64,000 nucleotides of DNA from Akebia trifoliata. Its lineage: Eukaryota > Streptophyta > Magnoliopsida > Ranunculales > Lardizabalaceae. Positions 22,240 through 33,009 of this stretch are shown here, in pieces (position 1 is the stretch's first letter; each line of letters opens with the position of its first letter). The position numbers and the translations under genes are program-made. The stretch lies in NCBI GenBank assembly GCA_017979445.1, contig CM030713.1, positions 24,039,163-24,103,162 of the forward strand, given 5' to 3'. The notes under the pieces were generated by a model. It was not told the DNA's origin, ran no database searches, and worked only from the letters and a program-made list of their open reading frames with translations.

Positions 22240-24791
22240 TGTAATGACCTGAAATCCTAAAATGTATCTCGAGGAAAGAATTTTAGATCCGTGCATTAAT
22301 TTAAAAGTTATCAAATCCTCGAGTTTCGCGTTAGATATTTTACAATAGGTAAATGACACGTTAGAGACGTAATTTGAGGAAACCGATCATATCATTAGAT
22401 TCGTGTCGAAAAATCACCCGAAATAGAGTATAAGTTTGTCCAATTCGGCATTTGGGAAAAACAATTCCCAAAATGACAAGTATGTCCCAACTTAAGTGAT
22501 ATAAATATCTAAATTCTATTAGAAAAATCAGATTTTTCTTATTCTCCTCTCTAAACAAATCTCAATCATTTTCCTTCAATATTTAAAACTCAGATCTACG
22601 CCAAACGAGAACGATCCGAGCTTAGGCGCAAGAAGGAAAGTTGTTCCTCTCGCCGAGAGTTACGCGTGGACGCAAAGAAATCTGATTTTCGCCGGAAGAA
22701 AATTTTGGAGATTGGCTGGAGGCGATTTTAAAGTTCGTTCAACCGTTGAAATTAGCTTGAGGTAGGTTGCCTTCCCTTCTACCTTCTAGTTATGCGATAA
22801 TTTCATAGAAAATCCATATGATTGTTGATAAATCGATTATTTCATTAAGTTTATACATATTTGAACGATTTGAATCATGTTTACATGCTTAGTTATGATC
22901 GGTTTTAATTCATTTGATGTAATATAATCATTTTATAGTTAATATGATATTTGGATCGATTTTGGTCGAGTTTCGACGAAAAATCAGCAATTCGGAAAAG
23001 TATCCGAATGTTGAGTTTGGTTCTAATTTGTTTTGTGTTGCTTCCATATAGTATGTATACCCATTTCCTACATTTATTTCATTAAAAACAATTACGTATT
23101 ACTTTAAGTTCTTTAATAAATAAATAAATAGTTCATTTTCAATTTCGACTTTGAAAAAAAAAATTATTTTTCAACACTTAGTTAAATTTGCATAGATTTC
23201 CAGCTTTTATGTCTTATGGTTTTATCTTCGTTTTCGAGTCTTTCTACTCAACCAAAACCATCGAATGGAATTGGTTGATGTTCTATGGATTTCGAATTTC
23301 TTTAAAAGTAAAATTACTTTGATAGATATGTAGGAAATTAGATGATAGATTGATCGATTTAATCGATGGATGGATAGAGAGAACGTATGTTCTCAACTGA
23401 TTGATGGGACAGTGCCTCCAGTTCTACGTAGTGGCCATGCCACGTAAAACGTGATAGATAGATAGAGGGATGAGATGGTTGATGGATGGATATGACAGAT
23501 AACTGTCACTGGAGGGCACTACCAGATTTTGTTTGTATTTTCGATTAAAAGAAATGATATATTATATACAAAATAAATTATTTTGTTTACCAGTAAAGAT
23601 TTGTAGAAAACCCATAAAGAGTGACGCGTTGCTATGTATCCGGAAGCGGCGAGTCAATCTATGATAACACTAGATGTTATATGCTCTTCGGTAGTATGGG
23701 ATACCTTAGAGCATATTACAGCTTATGAAATCCGGGAATTTCTCCTACTTATTTCTTGGGAAACGTTGTGTGTAAAGGCGGTCTCTGTATAGTGTAGAGC
23801 TAGGCGGGGTTCACATGCATTGCCTCTTGATAGGCTTCGACGCGAAGGGTCTCCTGGGCTAGTTAGTGATCACTATTAGTCTGTAGTCGTCAAACGGTCG
23901 ACCTCACCGTTAGTTGAACTCAGTATTGGGTTCTTGGTCAACGGCCAGTCTGAGCCGGATAAATGGTCATCCAACCGTGGTATGCTAGACCGACCACAAA
24001 ATCAGATTATAACGATGGGATTCCACATCGGAGGTTAAGTTTGGAATATCGTATTGTCATAGCCGAGGCGGTTATATCGGCGTGTTCCTCTGCTCTCTTA
24101 TCGATTACACCGCCGTATTTTTATTATGTATCTTTTTCTTATTTTGTAATGATTGATAGATGTTTTCATTTAAAAGATGCATATGCTACTTTAAATGATA
24201 GAAATGATAGGTTGAAATTATTTAACTGTTTATTGAATATGCTTAGACATTTATCGTATGTTACATTATGAAAAACTTACATTATTTAACTGTTCAACTG
24301 ATTACTCGTGCATGTATGACTCGTTGTTAGAACGGCGTTCATCCTGCTGAGTAACATTCCCCTGTTACTCACCCTATCCTTCCCCTTTCAGATTATTCAA
24401 CTTTTGAAGAACCGTTCTTTGAGGAGTCTTTTGAGGAGGTCCTTGAGGAGGATCAGATTGATGTCTTGCCGCCGCCATGTCTTTGAGGACTAGTAGAGGA
24501 TCTTAGCGGTTTTTGGTTGTAGATAAGAAACATGGTAGTTTAGAAAATTTTGTAACCTGATGAATTATGAGATTAAAGATCTTGACTTATATCAGTGTTT
24601 GTCGATTTCTTCTGTTTACTCTAGACTTTCGTATGGATGTTAGTTAAATGTTTATTCCGCTGCGTATATTTTCTTTTCATAAGTATTATTATTTATGAAT
24701 GTTCTATCAGATTGTGTGATTGATTACCTCACACCTCGAGATTCTAACCGATGAATCATAGGGATTCGTGTTGGGATTTCGGGGCGTGACA
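22240..24791 (+). mobile_element. Solo LTR of a long-LTR (Ty3/gypsy-like) retrotransposon
   Basis: The 2552-bp segment starts TGTAATGACCTGAAATCC and ends GGGATTTCGGGGCGTGACA. Ends are TGT...ACA with partly inverted termini (GACCTGAAATCC against GGGATTTCGGGGC). It is flanked by perfect 5-bp duplicates ATTAA (22235-22239 and 24792-24796). There is no internal region and no second LTR, as expected after LTR-LTR recombination. Terminal bases of this kind are common in plant gypsy LTRs; without pol the superfamily is inferred. The open frame at 23963-24271 has no family resemblance. Confidence 0.85.
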
Positions 24792-24796
24792 ATTAA

Positions 24797-25998
24797 GGTC
24801 CCTAGGTCAAAGTCAGGCATTGAGGATGTTTCAATCATTTTAATAATTTTTCATAAATTTATTTGTTTTCGTCGATTTGGGTCTCATTAGACTCAAAATC
24901 ATATTCTAAAGGCAATGAAGTACTTTCGAGACTTTTTAGATGTACGAAATAAATGAAAGATATTTTCGTCATTATATTGATTTTTGTAAATTTTATGAAT
25001 TTTGAAGTAAGGCTTCTTTCAGTCCTAATGTGATTATTTCTAAGTCTCAAGGTCACATTTTTTTAAACGACGTAATGTCTCTAAGTTACTGAAATGTGTA
25101 GCAAACATAAACGTATATACTTGTTGAATCGGGTGTAAGGTGTAGCAATTCTAAGCGTGCATAATTTGTTATGTCAAGTCATAACGAATAAGAGAGATGT
25201 AAGAATTAGAAATGAAAATATCGCGGATAGTACTCTCATGCCTGCAAGTTCTTCGCGCTCATCATTAGAAATTTAATGTAACTGGGTAACGAATTTTTAA
25301 ATTAGGCAGATGCAAACAATAGGGTCTATAAGTTCAAAGTCAAGTCTTCCAACATAAGGAGGCATCTAACATGACGTTGGTCAAAGAAGATGAACCGAGC
25401 TATTTTCAGAAGAGAAAGCTCAATCTCTCATACTTCAAGTTTGAAGTGAATCTAGACTTGATCGAAAAAAGGTGTAGATCAAGGGTAGAAACTGAAACCA
25501 TCAACCAAGTAGGTTGGTCATGACTCAGAAGTACGCTCAAGAAAAGACACCTCGGGTCATCGATCGAAATGAACGGCATTCTTCTACCCAAGTGGGGAAG
25601 GCCAAAAGGCTTCAGAGAATATCTAAAAACAACAAACAGAAAGACTTGGGAAGAAGAATTTAAAAATGGAAATCTTCCTAAGATATTTTGAAATTGAGCT
25701 CAACCACCTCTTCCACCTTCTCACTTATGATCAACCGAGAAGACATCAGAAGAACAGAAGAAAGTCAAAGTTCAACCATCTAAAGGAAAATAGAGGAAAG
25801 TCAAGGCTGAGCTCATCATTTAAAAGGTATAAGCATCTCGAGGAATGGAAAACATAAATACCTTTCCTCATTATTTTCATTTCTCTATCTTTGCATTCTT
25901 GTCCTTAACGGATTTTGAAATAAAGGATTTTTTATTATTTGAAAAAAAATGTATTTGACATATAGGATTATAAAAGAGAGAGAGTGTATGTGTGTGTG
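24797..25998. other. Gene-free region, unassigned repeats
   Basis: There is no convincing coding region. Purine-rich text at 25330-25860 looks like retrotransposon untranslated sequence. A short GA then GT microsatellite lies at about 25976-26000. Confidence 0.35.
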
Positions 25999-28700
25999 TG
26001 TAACACCATGAAATTTTATTACGTATATCGATGAATTAAGTCAACTATATTGAATTATTTTTCTAATTAATTTTAAAAAAAATATTAAAAATAAATTATA
26101 ACATTATTGATATAAAATAAAGATTTGCTATAAGGAGAATTTGACAAATGAAATGTACAACTCGAAAAACCTTATCATGATTATAATCGAAGAATTAAAA
26201 TATTTAGTCAAAATAGATAAAATTCAAAATTTTATAAGAAGTTATTTTGGTCAAACGGACGTTATCATTGAGTTCAAAAGCACCAAAAAATATAGTTTAG
26301 ATTGTCAACATACTTAAATCCAAGTTTAATATGATAAGTTAAGAAAATATTAATTTTATCAAGAAAAATTAAGACATAAGGGGTATTTTGGTCAATAGAA
26401 AAAAATCGGTAAGGAATTTCGAAAATTTGAGTACATAGTTGAAATTGATCTAATGTAACAGACATAAGGAGAATAGAAAAATATATGAACAAAAATATTA
26501 TATAATTATTATATTTATTATTAAAATATGTTTAAAAATTAAGTTTAAGTATAATTATTTATATTTATATAAGAATGATTGATTTGAAATTATTAAAGTA
26601 TTAAAGGGGTGAGGTGTAATTAATATAAATATAAATATTATTATGTAATATAATATTATAATATATTACAAGTTATAAATATGTTAACAGATTAGATACT
26701 CAGGTGTATTCATTTTATATATTATAATATTATATTATTATATATTATAATTTTATCTGATGTTCATTCAGTTTCTACGAGAGAAAATAGAAAAAAAAAC
26801 GAGTGAGTTTGACAGTGGATTCGTGTATGTTATCTTCAATTGAGATTTAAATATGTTTTGGTTGTGAATTAAAATCTAACAATGAAGAATAAAATATCTA
26901 TGACGTCGAGATCTACTTAGTCAACTGAATATTTTGTCGAATTGCCAAAAAAATTAATTAGAAAAATCATTTTAATATCATAGGGACACGTAAAATCCAA
27001 TTATGAATGTAGGGATATCATTTTAAATTCGTAGTATAGTTTTCAATTAAATATATTTTATTTCACTTTTGATAGTTAGTTTTAAATTTATTAAGATTTA
27101 AATTCAAAATTCATGCATCAAATTGTAGAATAATTTATTTTATATATTTTCTATGATATTTTAATATTGTGAAATAAAAATAAATGAATTTGGGTGAGTG
27201 TAACCAGAAAATCAATTTGTTTAATTGGTTGATTTTCATAGTAATTTTCGTAGAGTGTTCATTTTAAGAATTGTTAAGACGTCTTGTTTAGAAAGTGTAT
27301 TTTCTTTGAGTGATAATCTCTTAAAAAAATAAAATGTTTAAGTTTAAATTTGAAATCGCGAATGAAAGTCTCGATTGTTTATAATTAATAATGGGATTCT
27401 TGATTGGTTGGAATCGAGAATGCAATTCTTGGTTGTATGTGCTTATGTTAAGGAATTTTCAAGTTTAAAGTACTTTTGAGTATTGTGTAATAGAACATGA
27501 GATGCAATTAAGATGACAACCGTGAGACCGTGTACCTGCATCTTTACTACTTTGTATATCTTACTCCATCTTTATAATTCTATAATACCTAGGAAGGTAA
27601 TCACACTTGCAAATTTATTTTAATTTATTTCAAATAAATTTGGAAGATATATATTATTATATTTATTGTCCATTAAAGGGATAAGAATGTTATACGATTA
27701 CTCGACAGTTTTTTTCTAGAAGTAACCAATTAATTTAGAATAATAGGGGTTTAATACTCATTCCAGTAATATGAAATATCACTTGAGAATATCATTGTAC
27801 CTACTATTCGAAAAATTCTTATCTTATCTTTATTGAAAAATAACAAATTATAATATAAAAATAGTTTGTAGATAACTAAATTAATTGAATACATATGTAT
27901 ACCACAGATGTACGATAAAGTTGACTTGTAAAATGATTATTTACAGTCTATAGTAGTCAAATGATTGATCTTCGTTAGGAATCAATAGCCAATCTAAACT
28001 AGAAATCACGGTCAATCAATTATGGTAAATTTTCATATAGACCATAAAATTAGAAATTAACGGTGAGTTCCACATTGATTAAGTTCTTGAGCATCGATAT
28101 ATAGATCGGTACTTTTGTATCAATCATGTACATCATCATTCTTATCAAATACGCTACCAAGATTAATATTCTTATGTCATGTTTATATTTATTTTATTTT
28201 ATTATGATATGAAGATATTTCGTTACTATTTTATTAAAGATTAACTTGTTTCAAGTGTTATTCGTTTTGTTTACTTATTTAAAAATCTGCATTATTTGTA
28301 ATAGATTAACATGTTAGGACTATTAATTTTAAATGTGAGTTTACCATTGAGTAACTTTCCTACCTACCAATAAGACATTTCAGATGTCCCAACTATTGAG
28401 ATGTCTATTTCTGATGGGGAACATTATTTAGAGGGATCGCATGATCAAGATGATGCATATTATTTCTGTTGTTATATGTAAGCTGAGATTGGAGTTTAAT
28501 AAAACTATTTTTGTATATTTTTAGACTTCATTGTATACATTAGCATCGGGTGTGTTGTGTATTCTTGTATATATATATATCCATAGAGTAAGAGTTAGTG
28601 TTTATGACGTGGATAACTGTCGATCAATGTGGGATGTGCATTTGATGTATGTACACTTTTGAATTGTAATTATAGTTATGTTTGTTTTTGGAATGATATA
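25999..28700 (+). mobile_element. Probable degenerate long LTR
   Basis: It begins TGTAACACCATGAAATT, a typical plant long-LTR start. Near 28340-28390 (GAGTAACTTTCC...ATTTCAGATG) it resembles the corresponding part of the solo LTR at 22240 (GAGTAACATTCC...TTTCAGATTATTC, near 24348-24398). The spacing from start to that block, about 2.1-2.4 kb, is also similar. I could not find a clean right end or a target duplication (the left edge sits in a TG repeat), so this is a resemblance, not a defined element. Confidence 0.45.
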
Positions 28701-28899
28701 TATATATTATAATATAGTGACTCGAATGCAGTTGGATATATGAATTTTGATTATACAGGCATGTCTATATAGGTGAAATTTTTTCATAAGTCCAATTTTT
28801 AGGAGAAACTTTGTTGAAATTATTTGGAAGAAATCTATATCGTATTTTAGCTTTGAAAATTTTGATTTTGATTTTTTTTCACTCCATCCTCGTGATTTG

Positions 28900-29450
28900 A
28901 GAAAATCTAGATCTTAAATCAGGAACATGATAACGAGTGTGTGATATTTCTGTGCCTTTTACCATAGTCGTTGGATTGGGTTTCAATCTAACAATTAGCA
29001 TAAGTTCCACTTTTGGAATCTTATAAATAGTAATGTCATTGAATTTTTAGATTTGGATTTGAGTTTTCTCTTGGAAATAATTTTCTAGTTATATTAGGAT
29101 ATTAGTAACCAATACAATCCAATTGGGTTTAGAACTTCACTTCGCCTCTAATTTGAATCTTTATTGATATTTAGCCTTCCCTATATATATATATTTAGGC
29201 ATTTGGTTGTACTTTGTATTAAGTTAATTCGTCTAGGGTTTGACAGAAAAAGGGAGAGGGGTGTACAAGGGTTTAAGGGTTTGAATTTAGGATTAAAACC
29301 CTAAGTGGTTATTTTTTATATTGTTCTCCTTTAATTTCTTAGTGAAGATTAGATACAGTCCTGGATGTTGTCGAGCTACGTAAATCTTGGAGCTTTATTT
29401 TTTTTATTTTTTTGATTTTCTTTATAATCATATTGAACATAGATCTCTAA
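28900..29450 (+). repeat. Possible copia LTR remnant
   Basis: The block TACAGTCCTGGATGTTGTCG followed by AGCTACGTAAATCTTGG (29354-29390) resembles the GGATGTAGG...ACCACGTAAATCTTG signature found late in many plant copia LTRs. A possible LTR end ACAACA is at about 29456-29461. No start or partner LTR was found. Confidence 0.3.
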
Positions 29451-29461
29451 ATTCACAACAA

Positions 29462-30609
29462 AGAGAGAGAAAGAGTCTTTGCCATTCTTCAACAAATAAA
29501 TAATAAATAAATAAAGACAAAAGAGGATGCAAATCATAATGTACAAAACACATTATGTGTTATAAAAAGAAATCTGGCCCCAATTAAATGTACAAAGTGG
29601 CCCCAATTGAATCTGTGTTATAAATAACTATAGTATTTTTATTATTATCTACGAAATATTTGATTTGAGGATCATGGATTAGTGGCCCAAATTAAATGTA
29701 CAAAGTGGCATTTTTAAGAGAAGAACATCAAAACTATTGTATTTATGGAAGTTTTCTTATAAGTTGTCACTTCTCACCAGTGCTGACACACGTGGAATAA
29801 TGAAATGACTAAAAAACCCTTAGTCAAATTTTCAAATGACTAATATACCCAAATTGATTGGTGGTTAGAAACGCTATGATGTCCTTGCAATGATCACCAC
29901 ACGAGGAATGATTAATGTGTCAAACTCGTGGTGGGCCCACTCGGTTTTTCTCCAAACTTAGGTCGCTAGGGCTAATTTGGTAAAGTAATCATGTTAAGGT
30001 ATAAAGTATAAATAAGATGGCTACTTAGGACTTAATCGTTGGGACCCACCATGAGATAGTATACACTCTTAAGAGCCAAATAAAATCTAGAATGGATACA
30101 TGAAAACCTTGGGATCAACACAATCTCAATTCTCAATATAGACCAAAAGCAAAGATTGAATCGAATGGTTGAGATGCATTTTTGTTTTAGTGAAACAATC
30201 AAAAGGAAGATGCCTTATGTAATCAATCAAGATGATCTCCAGACTCAGCAATCAAAGCGAATTAAAGAGTTATTTAATAAGGTGGGACATGTTACAGCTT
30301 AATATGATCACCTCAATTTTGACTTGTGTCCTAAGCAATCATAGATTTTTCTTTTAAATAAAAATAACATGTCCAATAATGCAAAAGAATTGACCTATTT
30401 ATGGGATCATAATATGTGTTTGAACTACTTAACAAGCGAAATGGATCTATTTATCCGTAAAGAGATTCATTGTCCCTAATCCTACTTCACCTTAATTGTT
30501 CTTTGAAGTGGCCTTACTTCTTGAGCCTAGCTCAGTCACAAAATTTCGTGATTTATATATATATATATATATATATATAATAAATTTGAAAATATTCTCA
30601 AAAAGATTA
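29462..30609. other. Gene-free region
   Basis: A short near-repeat occurs twice (CAATTAAATGTACAAAGTGGC at about 29582 and 29691). An AT microsatellite lies at about 30557-30580. Otherwise nothing recognised. Confidence 0.4.
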
Positions 30610-30617
30610 TTTGCATA

Positions 30618-30784
30618 AGAGTCGTGCTAGAGTGAACTCAAGCTGAAACCTCATATACGTGAAAGTGGATACAATAGATGCTTTTTCACTCGTATCTCGA
30701 TGAAAAGTATCTATGATTTCCATAAACTTTCACGTTAAGAGGTGTAATATGAGATTTCAGCATGAGGTCACTTCAGCATTATTT
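30618..30784. mobile_element. hAT-type MITE
   Basis: The 167-bp segment has imperfect terminal inverted repeats of about 40 bp (GTGAACTCAAGCTGAAACC on the left; GTGACCTCATGCTGAAATC reversed from the right). Perfect 8-bp flanking repeats TTTGCATA lie at 30610-30617 and 30785-30792. An 8-bp duplication fits the hAT superfamily. An A-run of about 28 follows at 30799. Confidence 0.72.
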
Positions 30785-31009
30785 TTTGCATATTTCTCAA
30801 AAAAAAAAAAAAAAAAAAAAAAAAATGCCCTACCTGTTACTATTAAATAAAACTTTTCAAATAATTTTCAAATCCAAACTTGGTTACTATGGATTCTAAA
30901 GCTTGCTAATGGGCCATCATCGTCATTACAAAAGTATTATGTCGACAATTTGGGGTTGATTCAATGATCACGTTTGTCCTCAATTCTATCGAACGATCCA
31001 AATTTATCT

Positions 31010-31341
31010 TAGGAGATGACAAATTTTGTTTACATCGACTACCAATTTGATGTAATTCTTCTCCTAAAGGGTAGGTGGAGCCCTCCGTTGAGTGTATTTC
31101 ACGTGATCCTTACTATAAGGAACTTGCTTGACAGATTCAGCAAAGTATCCTTCACCCACGTTTTTAGAGAGATCAACAGGATTGTCGACATGCTTACTTC
31201 CTATCAGAATAGTTTAGGTTGTATTGAATTAGATTGTGAGTTGCTCTCTATTATTTATCAAGATGCCGTGGTGTCTCGATTATTTGATTGTAGCTGGTTT
31301 GGGTCTGTCTTAACCCTGTTGGCCTTTCAAAAAAAAAAAAA
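31010..31341 (+). mobile_element. 5'-truncated LINE tail (RNase H end and poly-A)
   Basis: The frame at 31016-31381 contains the LINE RNase H C-terminus (SVFHVILTIRNLLDRFSKV, FTHVFREINRIVDML). It continues into a conserved LINE 3' end (WFGSVLTLLAF) and an A-run at 31330-31341. The same 3' end occurs reversed at 48651-48690, so the two copies are related. The left edge is approximate and no target duplication was found. Confidence 0.75.
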
Positions 31342-31399
31342 ACTACTTGACAGAGCTCCAAGTCCAATTAAGGTTGATTAGTGATAGATCAAGATTTCA

Positions 31400-31952
31400 T
31401 AAGATACCAAATAGTTATATATTTTGAAAGTTTGCTTGAGAAATTGAAATCCCAAACTTCTTACAATTTCCTCAAGGAATAGAGAATGTGTTCTATCTTG
31501 TTGATTAGTCCATATCTTAGGAATCACATAAGGAATATTTAAAATTGGTGGTGGAGTAAGAAATAAGTATATTTAAGAGAATTTAAGAATAAGTATGAGC
31601 GTAGATAAAATATAGAGTAGTACGTTAAGAGAGTAGAGTATAATATAGACATGTAAAACAATGACCAATAACTTCCAAAACTCAACCAAAGAGATTAGAT
31701 AGCTTAACAATGAAATCTAATCGACCAGAAGCGTTAAAACTATCTCAAATTTTCAACCACAAATGGAGTGAGGCACAAGAGACTTTGTAGACATTTTTTG
31801 GTTTCAAACCTTGATAGATATTTAGGGGTCTTCGGCTTAGACTCATACTTCAGTTGGTTTCACACATTGCAAACCAACTTTCAAGTCATGATTCAAGTCT
31901 ATTTTACCCACTAAATAAATAAATAAAAGATATTAAAAGAGGGTGCTTTTGA

Positions 31953-31983
<31 letters not shown>

Positions 31984-33009
31984 CTGTAATCAATCGCACA
32001 AGTCATTCTTGACAAATTAAAAAATTTAATTTCTATTGATTTGATGATCGCATGATTTTAAAATTTGTTCTATCGTGATTATAGAATGTTGATGAAATCA
32101 CATTAATAGAAAAAAGATAACAGGTTCATAATCTAAAGTCCAAACCAAACACCCTTTAAAGTTTTAAAAATTGAAAACTCGACACAACTCAAAAGTTCAT
32201 TGAGTCAAGTAAAAAACTCATGAGTTGAATCAAATGAGTCAAAAAATATATATTAAATTTATAAAAAAAAATTGAAATTAGTTTTAATATTTTAATATAC
32301 AAAAAATTATTTATTAGTCACCAAAAAAATATTATGTGTAACCAAATAAATCGACCGAGTTTCTGATCTGACTTGGTGCATTTTCATACTGACTCGGCCA
32401 AGTTGACAAGTTGGTTGCATCAAGTTTGGGGACCGAGTCGCCATGAAATCCATTCTCATTAACTCGACTCAGTCAGTTTGAATGGAGTCTAGTCTCAGTT
32501 GAATCCCCGGAGATATGACTGCCATGTTCCTTGGACTATTTTCAAGAACTTGTCATCATCCACTCCAAAGAAAGAGATCAAATCATTCTAAAGTTTAAAC
32601 CCTTTAGAAGTGGACTTAACTGTTAAATAGTTTTCAAATTATTATTATTGTCCAACTTCATTAATGGCTAAGTTTAAACCCTTTAGAAGTGGACTATTAT
32701 TATTGTCCAGTGAGACCCACAAACATTAATGGGTTTAATGGCTAAGTTGAACAGAAGAGTGTGAAACATGGCAATATCTTATAGGACAGGGTATGTATTA
32801 TTGACCAACAGCTACATTTCATCTTTTCCTCATCTACTTTTAAAGATTTCTTATTTTCTCGTTTTTTCCTTTGTACTAAGCTAATTTCTTCATTCCTCCA
32901 GCCTTATGAAACCACTACTCATCAAGTCAAAACTCAGACCAATTTATTTGTTCATTTAAAATACTTATTACAAAATATTAAAATTTAATTTCAAATTTTC
33001 AAAATCAAT
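31400..33009. other. Gene-free region with poly-T and a short duplication
   Basis: A T-run of about 30 bases lies at 31953-31983. Between 32595 and 32740 the text GTTTAAACCCTTTAGAAGTG, followed by ATTATTATTGTCCA, is present twice. CTCAA/GAGTC-rich text fills 32160-32500. Nothing looks coding. Confidence 0.45.

Noticed and set aside
23963..24271. 102-residue open frame inside the solo LTR
   Set aside because: It lies wholly within an LTR with precise ends and duplicates and has no domain resemblance.
30799..30826. Poly-A run as the tail of a retrogene
   Set aside because: No LINE, SINE or gene text precedes it on the plus strand; only the hAT MITE does. It is a simple A-run.
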